Source: Tragulus kanchil
Taxonomy: Eukaryota > Chordata > Mammalia > Artiodactyla > Tragulidae
DNA: 64,000 bases
NCBI GenBank assembly: GCA_022376925.1
Contig: JAIOJX010000032.1
Span: forward strand, 100,060,794 to 100,124,793
Reading direction: 5' to 3'
Of the stretch, positions 21,547 to 33,126 are shown piece by piece. Each line of letters opens with the position of its first letter. Positions within the stretch are counted from its first letter, which is position 1. The notes below the pieces were generated by a model. That model had not been told where the DNA came from. It ran no database searches and saw only the letters and a list, made by a program, of their open reading frames with translations. A program made the translations under genes and the position numbers.

Positions 21547-21724
21547 TGATTGCATTGGGACCCAAGTAAATTGCACATGACAGTCCTTTCATGTCCATGT
21601 CATTTACTCTGTGTGTTCTGTGAAGTTTCTCACTGTTACTCTGCTTTGCCTCTGCCCACTAGCAACCAGCAGGACCTCGAACCTCCTGAAACCTTCCCTG
21701 CCCTCTCCTCCTTTCGGTCTTTGC

Positions 21725-23884
21725 AGGTGCTCTCTGCTCAACCTCAGGCACTTATCTTCCTCTCTCAGGGGCCAACTCCTGCCTGCTGGTTAAGACTCAG
21801 TTCGTTACCCCTCATTCTAGGATGTCCTGGTGGGCTGACTCCAGTTGGAATGAGGTAATTTTCTTCTCTGCACTTCTAGAATCTCCTGCTTCCCTCCTAC
21901 AAGCCTCACTTCACTGTTTCAGTAACCTCTTTATTGGTCTGCCTCCCATCTAAACTGTGAGTCTCCCAAGGACAAGGTCTCGTTCTGTGGGCATTAGGTC
22001 CCCAAGTTTATGATTAGTATAGTTTGTTGGCTGAAAGTCTCATGAATCGGAAGAGATCAGACAGCGTCCTGAATTGAGTGAGGACCCTGTACAGGGAAGG
22101 CAGAGACTGAAGTTGACACAGGGACTTTCCACTTTTCACAAGAGCTACTGAATCACATCATCTAGTTGTCAATTACCTATGTCCTGCCACTCTCCAAGGT
22201 GCTTAATCAAACCCAATTGTTAGTCCTCACAGAAATCATCGAAGGACGTGAGAAAGTAGCATTCTATTTTTTCTTGTTGGTAGCATAAGGAAATGAGACA
22301 TCAAAGGTCTGAACCTGTCTATACATTTGGACGTTCATACAGTTAACTCCTCAGCTCCTGGGGGAGTGGATTCAGAATCCACTCCCCTCCCTGAACCTGC
22401 TCCCATTCTCTCGCTGACACCATCCTGACACACCTCCCCTATCTCATCCTACCTCCCACCTTCCACTCCCATCTATTTATGATCCTCTATGTCACATCCA
22501 GGTTCACGGATGATTTTAGAAGTGGAGAGCGAGCAGTTTAACTAGAATCAACAGGATTTGGATCATTTGCGTAATTGGGCTAGCAGATGGTAAATGTAGT
22601 TCAAAGTACAAAAATGTAGAATAATTACAAGGGGAAAAAGTAACGCAGTTATGGATGAGGAAAACGATTTGGGAGAAAAGCTCATTGAAATCATTATCTG
22701 AATGTGTTAGAAACGAAGGACAAATAGCCCCGCTCTGGATAATAGAGACAGAGGTTGCAGAGTGGCCTGGTGATGCCCCAGCTGCTTGGAATGCAGGAGG
22801 GAGGACACTGAGGTGCTCTCTGCTCAACTTATCTTCCTCTCTCAGGGGCCAACTCCTGCCTGCTGGTTAAGACTCAGTTCGTTACCCCTCATTCTAGGAT
22901 GTCCTGGTGGGCTGACTCCAGTTGGAATGAGGTAATTTTCTTCTCTGCACTTCTAGAATCTCCTGCTTCCCTCCTACAAGCCTCACTTCACTGTTTCAGT
23001 AACCTCTTTATTGGTCTGCCTCCCATCTAAACTGTGAGTCTCCCAAGGACAAGGTCTCGTTCTGTGGGCATTAGGTCCCCAAGTGATGCTTAGTATAGTT
23101 TGTTGGCTGAAAGTCTCATGAATCGGAAGAGATCAGACAGCGTCCTGAATTGAGTGAGGACCCTGTACAGGGAAGGCAGAGACTGAAGTTGACACAGGGA
23201 CTTTCCACTTTTCACAAGAGCTACTGAATCACATCATCTAGTTGTCAATTACCTATGTCCTGCCACTCTCCAAGGTGCTTAATCAAACCCAATTGTTAGT
23301 CCTCACAGAAATCATCGAAGGACGTGAGAAAGTAGCATTCTATTTTTCTTGTTGGTAGCATAAGGAAATGAGACATCAAAGGTCTGAACCTGTCTATACA
23401 TTTGGACGTTCATACAGTTAACTCCTCAGCTCCTGGGGGAGTGGATTCAGAATCCACTCCCCTCCCTGAACCTGCTCCCATTCTCTCGCTGACACCATCC
23501 TGACACACCTCCCCTATCTCATCCTACCTCCCACCTTCCACTCCCATCTATTTATGATCCTCTATGTCACATCCAGGTTCACGGATGATTTTAGAAGTGG
23601 AGAGCGAGCAGTTTAACTAGAATCAACAGGATTTGGATCATTTGCGTAATTGGGCTAGCAGATGGTAAATGTAGTTCAAAGTACAAAAATGTAGAATAAT
23701 TACAAGGGGAAAAAGTAACGCAGTTATGGATGAGGAAAACGATTTGGGAGAAAAGCTCATTGAAATCATTATCTGAATGTGTTAGAAATGAAGGACAAAT
23801 AGCCCCGCTCTGGATAATAGAGACAGAGGTTGCAGAGTGGCCTGGTGATGCCCCAGCTGCTTGGAATGCAGGAGGGAGGACACT
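21725..23884 (+). repeat. Direct duplication E (period 1086 falling to 1075)
   Basis: Copy 1 spans about 21725-22809 and copy 2 about 22811-23884. Copy 2 lacks 9 bases close to its start ('ctgctcaacttatcttcc' where copy 1 has an extra 'cctcaggca' portion) and one T of a homopolymer further on. After copy 2 the sequence continues naturally ('cacttgctgaggctagg'). Confidence 0.97.
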
Positions 23885-24240
23885 TGCTGAGGCTAGGAAG
23901 GAAGTGAATAGGAGAGAGAAGGGTCTGGGAGAAGGGATGGTGTTTGGTCAGGCAGAAGAGCATTCATGCTCACTTTACTGAGTGCACACTTCACCTGCTT
24001 CTGTCCTACCAGTGACTCTCAGTGAAAATCCACGTCCCCCTGTTCATGCAGTAGCACTAACAGACTAATGCCTGCTTTCCTGATACCCTGAATAATATAT
24101 GAGATCACCGATGTGAGAAATACATGCAGCAGGTTGTTCTGGGAACCGAGGAACTTCACTTTTATGATATTAATATTATATTTACAATGCCACAAATGAA
24201 TCCAGCACATTCATTGAATGGAAGTTGGAATCAGGTTGTT
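23885..24240. other. Intergenic sequence, no gene seen
   Basis: Single-copy A/T-rich sequence between duplication E and an MLT1-like LTR. Nothing is recognised. Confidence 0.5.
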
Positions 24241-24244
24241 TACC

Positions 24245-24690
24245 AATATGACAGGCTGAATAATGACCCCCAAACATATCCATGTTGTAATCCTAAGAGC
24301 CTGTGAATGTTACTGCGTATGAGACTTTGTAGATGTAATTAAATTACAGACCTGGTGTTAGGGAGATTGCCCTGGATTACCCAAGTGTGGCCTCAGTACA
24401 GTCACAAGTGTCTTTTAAGGAAGGAAATTGAGGGAGATTGACATAGAAGAAGATTACGCGACCACAGAGGCAGAGAGAGGAGCGATGGGGCCATAAGCCC
24501 AGGGATGGCAGTGACCATCAGAAGCTGGCAGGGACATGACTAGGATTCTCTCCTAGAGCCTCCAGAGGGAGCACAGTGTTTCCAGTACTTTGGTTTCAGC
24601 CCAGTGAAACTGATTGTAGACTTCTCACTTCTGTAACTCTGAGACAATTAATATCTGTTGTATTAAGACAGTTTGGGGTAAATTTTTATA
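24245..24690 (+). mobile_element. MLT1-like MaLR LTR
   Basis: 'caggctgaataatgaccccc', 'tttgtagatgtaattaaatt', 'ctcctagagcctccagaggg' and 'cagcccagtgaaactgattg' follow the order of a plus-strand MaLR/MLT1 LTR. The duplication F boundary at 24534 cuts through it, so its last third appears again at 25614-25770. Confidence 0.75.
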
Positions 24691-24744
24691 TCCTCCACAA
24701 GAAGTTGATATAAGTATAGAGAAAAAAACCACCAACACAAGAAA

Positions 24745-24870
24745 GATCTGGATCAAGTCTGATTTTCACTTCAGTGGACCCCTGGGTCGTCTATCTTGAT
24801 CTCATTTTCCTTGTCTTTAAAATGGGATAATAATGTTTTCTGAATGTGGATTGTTGGGAATGCATAAAAA
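24745..24870 (+). mobile_element. MIR remnant interrupted by Bov-tA
   Basis: 'tcattttccttgtctttaaa' and 'atgggataataatgttttct' match the MIR core, which is then broken by the Bov-tA at 24877. The duplicate lies at about 25825-25950. Confidence 0.6.
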
Positions 24871-24876
24871 GATATA

Positions 24877-25094
24877 TTGCTGTGCTGTGCTTAGTCACTC
24901 AGTCATGTCTGACTCTTTGCGACCCCATGGACTGTGACCTGCCAGGCTCCTCTGTCCGTGGGGATTTTCCAGGCAAGAATGCTGGAGTCAGTTGCCATGC
25001 CCTCCTCCAGGAGGTCTTCCCCATCCAGGGATTGAACCTAAGTCTCCTGCTTTGCAGGTGAATTCTTTAGCATCAGAGCCACCAGGGAAGCCCC
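24877..25094 (-). mobile_element. Bov-tA SINE (minus)
   Basis: 'agtcatgtctgactctttgc', 'gaccccatggactgtgacct', 'ttttccaggcaagaatgctg' and 'gagccaccagggaagcccc' are reversed Bov-tA landmarks. Weak target-site duplication: 'aaaagatat' left and 'aaagagata' right. Confidence 0.93.
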
Positions 25095-25956
25095 AAAGAG
25101 ATAATACAAGTACCCTATCCACCATAGACACAGTAAAAAAAAAAAAAAAAAAAAAAAAATACTAGGCATAGTTCTGAGTTTTAAATCAGGCCATATTTAG
25201 CCAGCAGCCAGATTTCCAGAGATGCTGATAGGGCCCATTGTTATAGGTTGGAGGGTAGAGTCAGTGGTATGGAGGCAGTCAGCAGTGTGAATGACACCTT
25301 GGAGGCAGTAAGGGGCTCCAGTCTAGCTCCTGTCCTGGAGAAGGTTGGAGTGTTAGGAAAAGCAATCAAGCAGAACCCATGAGCTGGCACCATGATCAAG
25401 GGGCGGGGGTACCTCATGCTCAGAAAAGGCTTTGAGGTAGGGAACTCTTGCTGGGGACTCTTGATCCCAGATGGCCCTGCCAGCGAAAGAACCTCAAGTA
25501 AGACTGCTGGGCCCAGAGCCTAGGCTTCTAAGGACAAATAGTGCCAAGCCCTAAGATTTTGAAGTCAATGATATAAATCCTACTTTCATCAGAATGCCCA
25601 AACAAAACCAGGTACATGACTAGGATTCTCTCCTAGAGCCTCCAGAGGGAGCACAGTGTTTCCAGTACTTTGGTTTCAGCCCAGTGAAACTGATTGTAGA
25701 CTTCTCACTTCTGTAACTCTGAGACAATTAATATCTGTTGTATTAAGACAGTTTGGGGTAAATTTTTATATCCTCCACAAGAAGTTGATATAAGTATAGA
25801 GAAAAAAACCACCAACACAAGAAAGATCTGGATCAAGTCTGATTTTCACTTCAGTGGACCCCTGGGTCGTCTATCTTGATCTCATTTTCCTTGTCTTTAA
25901 AATGGGATAATAATGTTTTCTGAATGTGGATTGTTGGGAATGCATAAAAAGATATA

Positions 25957-26174
25957 TTGCTGTGCTGTGCTTAGTCACTCAGTCATGTCTGACTCTTTGC
26001 GACCCCATGGACTGTGACCTGCCAGGCTCCTCTGTCCGTGGGGATTTTCCAGGCAAGAATGCTGGAGTCAGTTGCCATGCCCTCCTCCAGGAGGTCTTCC
26101 CCATCCAGGGATTGAACCTAAATCTCCTGCTTTGCAGGTGAATTCTTTAGCATCAGAGCCACCAGGGAAGCCCC
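25957..26174 (-). mobile_element. Bov-tA SINE (minus), duplicate copy
   Basis: Duplication F counterpart of 24877-25094. It differs by one g/a change ('gaacctaaatctcctgc' versus 'gaacctaagtctcctgc'). Confidence 0.93.
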
Positions 26175-26706
26175 AAAGAGATAATACAAGTACCCTATCC
26201 ACCATAGACACAGTAAAAAAAAAAAAAAAAAAAATACTAGGCATAGTTCTGAGTTTTAAATCAGGCCATATTTAGCCAGCAGCCAGATTTCCAGAGATGC
26301 TGATAGGGCCCATTGTTGTAGGTTGGAGGGTAGAGTCAGTGGTATGGAGGCAGTCAGCAGTGTGAATGACACCTTGGAGGCAGTAAGGGGCTCCAGTCTA
26401 GCTCCTGTCCTGGAGAAGGTTGGAGTGTTAGGAAAAGCAATCAAGCAGAACCCATGAGCTGGCACCATGATCAAGGGGCGGGGGTACCTCATGCTCAGAA
26501 AAGGCTTTGAGGTAGGGAACTCTTGCTGGGGACTCTTGATCCCAGATGGCCCTGCCAGCGAAAGAACCTCAAGTAAGACTGCTGGGCCCAGAGCCTAGGC
26601 TTCTAAGGACAAATAGTGCCAAGCCCTAAGATTTTGAAGTCAATGATATAAATCCTACTTTCATCAGAATGCACCCAGGGACCAAAATGGGTTTGATCCA
26701 GGTACA

Positions 26707-27587
26707 ATGGCTGCCAGACTACCAAGGTTACGAAAGGCTGCTTTGGAAAATGGGGCCACCTAGTTAAGGAAGTCCAAGGTGGACCAAGATAGTTCTGGAG
26801 GGAGACCAAGGTTTGTCCCATTCAGGAAACAGCCGAGCTGGGCAACCAGTACACAGATTGATCAAAAAGGAAAACAAGAATACAGAGTTGTCAATAGCAT
26901 TCAAGAACTTGAGTCTGAAGGAGAGAGGAAGGTGATTGGAAGTGAGGCATGAGGTTGGGATCTGAAAAGATCAGTCATATCTAGAAATCTGGGTGCTGGA
27001 TGGGTGCACGCCAGCAGTTTGGAGACTGTGGATGAAGACGGGGCCTGATGGACCCTTGGTGTGCCTGGGTGTGGTGCTGACTGTGGCACAGGGAGGCTCT
27101 CATGGATGAATATGAAACATGAGCACCAGAAGGATTTAGCAACTTGCTTAAAGATGTGGCATGGTAGAGACAAAGCTGGACCTGGACATTTTGTCCTTGA
27201 CCAGATTTTTCACCTGATCAAATATGACCTTTTTGTAGGTCTCAAAGACTCCTTGCTCTGCAATTGAGAGAAATTAAGTTCCAGATCCTGCCTCTGTTCT
27301 AATCAGCATCCACAATTGTAACCAGAGAGCACAAAAGTTGTTCACCTCAAGTTTTTGACCATCATTTAAAGAAAGAATAAGCAGGGAGAAAGGGAGGCTT
27401 CAGGAATAAAACGTAATTAAACATAATAAGTCTCCTGAGATTAGCCATTAATTTGGATGTGAAATGTAAAATTGCCTTTAAAGTAATAAGGGATAATATT
27501 GAGCAATTGTAATATCCAGCCTGGGAAGTACCATGCTGATAACATTGCAGAGGGTGGGATAATACATGTGGCAGTTTCCTGATTTTT
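26707..27587. other. Intergenic sequence, no gene seen
   Basis: No repeat family or coding region is recognised with confidence. Confidence 0.5.
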
Positions 27588-29869
27588 GTAGAATTAATGA
27601 TGTTGGTTTCATTTCACTGCTGATTTAAGATACACATTTCACAAATGGCACATTAAGGCAAATGTATCAAAATTGCACTGAAAGAGCTGAATCGTCGGGA
27701 AATGGCAGCCCCTTGAACTTTGCAATTTGATGATATCTTATGTTTAATGGTTAATCAGTAGATATTTACAACTGTTTATTTAAATGCCTTGAAGTCCCAG
27801 TTCAATAGAATTATTGGAACTATTCGAAGAGAGGTTTGTGGGTATGCTGCGATAGCATTCTGATTTAGACAGTAGGCTGGAAAAGAGACCAAGATACTCT
27901 GTAAAGAAAAGATTTTGTTCTTTTTCTTCTCTTGTTAACAGAACAGAGGACCTGGATTTTTCTTGTCATGCTGGAAGAAGTGTGTTGTTTGGGTTTCAGA
28001 GAATACATTGGCATATAAAAATAGAATAAAATGAGTTAAGACAGTTTCATAACCAGGTTTGACACACATTGTATTAACTTCAGACTTTATTGTGATGGTG
28101 CCTTCTTCTGGCACAATGATTTCTAAGAGAAGCAGGGTGATGGTCCGGCTAAATATTTCACTGTTTTCAGGGGAAAACCCATTCATTCATTCTTTGTTTA
28201 TCCATTTATGCTTTTTCATATATCCATTCATCAGATGTTTATTGAATGCCTACTATTTGTCAGGTTCTGTTTTGAATGTTGAGGACTCAGTAATTAAAAA
28301 TGAATCAGTAGTCTCTTACATTCTATGTTATGGTCTTAAGAATAGAGTATAATATGCCATAAGGTTTTTTAAATGGTTAAGAATTTGACAAGATCCTTAA
28401 GATCTCAGTGAGAAGACAAAATGAATGTCTGATTCAATGTTAACCTTTAGTTTTATCTCTCTGTATGTATTTGGGTAGGAGTAGAGGAATTAATTATTTA
28501 AGTGAAACACTCCAAATAGTAAAATGCGTACACTCTGATGTTGTAGGTTAAGCGTGTATTTTGTTTTCATTTTTGTATTTATATTATTTTCCACAATAAA
28601 TATTCATCGCTTAGCAAGATAAGAAGAGGAAATAGTTATCTCAAATGGTTACTGGTTATATAACTGACCAGCAAGGGTATTAGAGGATCTTCGGGAGGTT
28701 AGCTAGGGTACATAGGCAGAAAAATACGTTATTTTAAGTAGAATTAATGATGTTGGTTTCATTTCACTGCTGATTTAAGATACACATTTCACAAATGGCA
28801 CATTAAGGCAAATGTATCAAAATTGCACTGAAAGAGCTGAATCGTCGGGAAATGGCAGCCCCTTGAACTTTGCAATTTGATGATATCTTATGTTTAATGG
28901 TTAATCAGTAGATATTTACAACTGTTTATTTAAATGCCTTGAAGTCCCAGTTCAATAGAATTATTGGAACTATTCGAAGAGAGGTTTGTGGGTATGCTGC
29001 GATAGCATTCTGATTTAGACAGTAGGCTGGAAAAGAGACCAAGATACTCTGTAAAGAAAAGATTTTGTTCTTTTTCTTCTCTTGTTAACAGAACAGAGGA
29101 CCTGGATTTTTCTTGTCATGCTGGAAGAAGTGTGTTGTTTGGGTTTCAGAGAATACATTGGCATATAAAAATAGAATAAAATGAGTTAAGACAGTTTCAT
29201 AACCAGGTTTGACACACATTGTATTAACTTCAGACTTTATTGTGATGGTGCCTTCTTCTGGCACAATGATTTCTAAGAGAAGCAGGGTGATGGTCCGGCT
29301 AAATATTTCACTGTTTTCAGGGGAAAACCCATTCATTCATTCTTTGTTTATCCATTTATGCTTTTTCATATATCCATTCATCAGATGTTTATTGAATGCC
29401 TACTATTTGTCAGGTTCTGTTTTGAATGTTGAGGACTCAGTAATTAAAAATGAATCAGTAGTCTCTTACATTCTATGTTATGGTCTTAAGAATAGAGTAT
29501 AATATGCCATAAGGTTTTTTAAATGGTTAAGAATTTGACAAGATCCTTAAGATCTCAGTGAGAAGACAAAATGAATGTCTGATTCAATGTTAACCTTTAG
29601 TTTTATCTCTCTGTATGTATTTGGGTAGGAGTAGAGGAATTAATTATTTAAGTGAAACACTCCAAATAGTAAAATGCGTACACTCTGATGTTGTAGGTTA
29701 AGCGTGTATTTTGTTTTCATTTTTGTATTTATATTATTTTCCACAATAAATATTCATCGCTTAGCAAGATAAGAAGAGAAAATAGTTATTTCAAATGGTT
29801 ACTGGTTATATAACTGACCAGCGAGGGTATTAGAGGATCTTCGGGAGGTTAGCTAGGGTACATAGGCAA
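27588..29869 (+). repeat. Direct duplication G (period 1150)
   Basis: Copy 1 spans about 27588-28727 and copy 2 about 28738-29869. Three transitions cluster near the copy ends ('gaagaggaaatagttatctc' versus 'gaagagaaaatagttatttc', and 'ccagcaagg' versus 'ccagcgagg'). After 'cataggca' copy 1 has a short garbled stretch ('gaaaaatacgttatttta') before the repeat restarts. It vaguely resembles the true continuation near 29880-29895. Confidence 0.97.
28170..28345 (-). mobile_element. L2-like LINE fragment (minus), with duplicate at 29320-29495
   Basis: 'tgtttattgaatgcctacta' and 'tttgtcaggttctgttttga' followed by 'ggactcagtaattaaaaatg' are the usual reversed L2 3' phrases. The second occurrence is due to duplication G. 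Confidence 0.6.
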
Positions 29870-30931
29870 CTTTGTGTAAAACAGTAATTTATTTGGATCC
29901 TTTGTTGATCCTGTTTTAAAGCCAGTAAGTCCTCTCCCTTCTTTGGCACATTCTTAACTCTGGCAAGAGCAATGATTTCTGACATGATTAAGGGATTTCA
30001 CGCTAGTGAAGGATTATTAAAAACTAGCTGCTTTTGGTAATTGATTATTTTGCATGTGTTACCTTAATGATCCTGTCTGAAGGATGAAATATCTTTTCCC
30101 CATTTTCCAAAGCAGCCTTCAATAACCCCTGGTGACACTGGGTTTTCCTCACTGCCTTTAATTACTCCATGCAGAAGCTCCTGTTCCAAGGCTGGGTGTG
30201 CTTCCCCTATGGTGAGGGGACCCAGCTGATGAACAGGCCCACAAGAGCCTCCAGAGCTAGTCATGGAATTTGGAAACCATTAGAATGCTGGGCAATTTCA
30301 TTATTCATTCACTTGAAATAATCCCGAGACTGCTTTCAGTGACATGGTTCCTTCAGCAAATAAAGATAAGCCAAATCCCTGGGCACTCAAAGAAGGAAAA
30401 GATTCTCTAAATTAATTCCAGGCTCAAATAATTCAGCAGTATTTGTAATATTCTGTGCATAAATTGGCAATTTGCTAGAGAGATCAGGAAATGATAAAGG
30501 CTTTCTCTCCCCTCCCCCTTCTCATCTTAACAACTGCTGAGGCAGCTATTGGGATAAAAGAAATGTTTTATCCTTAATAAATGTCCTATCAGGTAATGCG
30601 CTGATTAAGGGTGTCCAAACATGGCACCCTTCCCCCTTCAAAGCAATTATTTTTCACCACAGAGGCTGAAATACTGGGGGAATAGAAGAGGGTATTAATA
30701 TATTTTTTCCAGAAGAAAGTTTTATATGAAAAGTAAATGGATGAACATTATCAAGGAATATAGAAATATAAGTTCTAAACACCAGGGTTTTTCCTCTTTG
30801 CAATTGGAAGGCATTTTAGTTGTTTTGTGATGATTTTTGAAACATTGTTTTCTGGTGTACTGATGATCCAGATCCTAAATCCAGCCTTCTGTGTCTCTGA
30901 AACCTTTTTTTGTCCTTACGCCCACTGCCGT
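29870..30931. other. Intergenic sequence, no gene seen
   Basis: A/T-rich single-copy sequence. Phrases such as 'ggcaatttgctagagagatc' do not match a family I can name. Confidence 0.5.
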
Positions 30932-33126
30932 TCCTGTTGGGGAATCTGTGGAAGGACTGCTTACTTGTGTGTCCCTCTCCCTCTGCATTTTGAGCTAACT
31001 TGAAGTTAGCTTCAAGTATGACACAGGAACCTGCTAGAGGTAGGGAATACCTGCAAGTCGCTGGCAAAGGTGGCCCCGGAGCATGTGGCTTAGATCTGTG
31101 GTTGGAATCAGTCTTCCTTGTCCTTGCACTCCAAGTCTATATCTGGAGACCTGTAGTCAAAGTGAAGTCACAGTCGCCACCCGGTCAGGTGGCTGAAAAC
31201 CGCGTTCCACCGGCATCCTCCCCTTGTTTCTCCCTCTCACATACAGGGGCAGAGGCAGGGCTTGCCCTGGTTGGCCCAGTACCATTATGCTCACTCACAT
31301 CATGCAGATCCTGAAAGAGAACCCCGGATGGTCTGTGCCTCACTCCCCACATCGTTCCCAGTTTCAAGGATTGGGATCATGCACCCCTTCTCTTAGAAGG
31401 AATGAAAATAGGGATGAAAGGGCTGCAGCTCCCTTTCCATTCTTTGAAAAAAGGGCTAGGGGCTCCATTGCAAGAGTTACTTCTGCTGGATCCACCCAGC
31501 CAATCTGCCTTTCCCTTGGATGTCTGGAATCATCTGTCTAAAACACAAAACTGCTCCTGCCACTCTCCTGCTGTCTTGTCTTTCAGGTTAGCACAGGTTT
31601 AAGCCCATTCGTGACATGCCTTCTGTCCTGTCCCGCTGATTCATAACTACACTCCAGCCATGCCCCAGCTGTTTGTTGGTAGAACCTTAGAGCCTGTGCT
31701 TTCTCCGCCCTAAACCTTTGCCTTGCTTACAAGCTCGCATTCTCCTGGAGTGGGTGCCCTTCATCTGGGAGATCCAGGCATCTGCATTTATTTTACACCC
31801 ATTGTATTATCACAGCATATTTCATTGGTAGTGTCCTTTCCCCTCTCTCCATCTAGACATGTGAGATGTCATATTTGGTACATGGTAACTGCTCATTAAC
31901 TTATAGTTGGGGACGTGAATGAATGAACACGTGGACAAAAAGAGTAATTAACCTTACATCGAATCCATCTGAAAGGAGGTTGTCAAACTGAGTTGTGTTT
32001 TGCCTTGTTTTCGGGCATGATCCAGACCCCGCTTTTGGCAAAGGTGGCCTGTTGGGGAATCTGTGGAAGGACTGCTTACTTGTGTCCCTCTCCTCTGCAT
32101 TTTGAGCTAACTTGAAGTTAGCTTCAAGTATGACACAGGAACCTGCTAGAGGTAGAGAATACCTGCAAGTCGCTGGCAAAGGTGGCCCCGGAGCATGTGG
32201 CTTAGATCTGTGGTTGGAATCAGTCTTCCTTGTCCTTGCACTCCAAGTCTATATCTGGAGACCTGTAGTCAAAGTGAAGTCACAGTCGCCACCCGGTCAG
32301 GTGGCTGAAAACCGCGTTCCACCGGCATCCCCCCCTTGTTTCTCCCTCTCACATACAGGGGCAGAGGCAGGGCTTGCCCTGGTTGGCCCAGTACCATTAT
32401 GCTCACTCACATCATGCAGATCCTGAAAGAGAACCCCGGATGGTCTGTGCCTCACTCCCCACATCGTTCCCAGTTTCAAGGATTGGGATCATGCACCCCT
32501 TCTCTTAGAAGGAATGAAAATAGGGATGAAAGGGCTGCAGCTCCCTTTCCATTCTTTGAAAAAAGGGCTAGGGGCTCCATTGCAAGAGTTACTTCTGCTG
32601 GATCCACCCAGCCAATCTGCCTTTCCCTTGGATGTCTGGAATCATCTGTCTAAAATACAAAACTGCTCCTGCCACTCTCCTGCTGTCTCGTCTTTCAGGT
32701 TAGCACAGGTTTAAGCCCATTCGTGACATGCCTTCTGTCCTGTCCCGCTGATTCATAACTACACTCCAGCCATGCCCCAGCTGTTTGTTGGTAGGACCTT
32801 AGAGCCTGTGCTTTCTCCGCCCTAAACCTTTGCCTTGCTTACAAGCTCGCATTCTCCTGGAGTGGGTGCCCTTCATCTGGGAGATCCAGGCATCTGCATT
32901 TATTTTACACCCATTGTATTATCACAGCATATTTCATTGGTAGTGTCCTTTCCCCTCTCTCCATCTAGACATGTGAGATGTCATATTTGGTACATGGTAA
33001 CTGCTCATTAACTTATAGTTGGGGACGTGAATGAATGAACACGTGGACAAAAAGAGTAATTAACCTTACATCGAATCCATCTGAAAGGAGGTTGTCAAAC
33101 TGATTTATTGTTGTGTTTTGCTTTTT
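30932..33126 (+). repeat. Direct duplication H (period 1112)
   Basis: Copy 1 spans about 30932-32010 and copy 2 about 32048-33126. Between them is about 35 bases (roughly 32013-32047) resembling a badly copied version of sequence just upstream of copy 1: 'gcatgatccagacccc' beside 'gatgatccagatcc' at about 30863. Copy 2 also lost two short pieces near its start ('cttgtgtccctctcctctgc'). At least four transitions separate the copies. Confidence 0.96.

Larger units (their letters stand above)
19922..22106 (+). repeat. Direct duplication D (period 1094)
   Basis: Copy 1 spans about 19922-21012 and copy 2 about 21016-22106, with a few extra bases ('tagt') at the junction. A 10-bp-arm inverted repeat with 1-base spacer ('aaaaccatct' and 'agatggtttt', 20070-20090) is duplicated too. 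The copies differ near 20923/22015: 'aagtgatgcttagt' in copy 1, 'aagtttatgattagt' in copy 2. The third copy, in duplication E, agrees with copy 1. Confidence 0.97.
24534..26706 (+). repeat. Direct duplication F (period 1080, then 1075)
   Basis: Copy 1 spans about 24534-25613 and copy 2 about 25614-26706. The poly-A tract is 25 long in copy 1 (25135-25159) and 20 in copy 2 (26215-26234). A single a/g difference occurs in 'ttgtt-taggttgg'. The last 20-35 bases of copy 1 are degraded compared with copy 2 ('atgcccaaacaaaaccaggt' versus a longer stretch at about 26670-26705). Confidence 0.97.
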
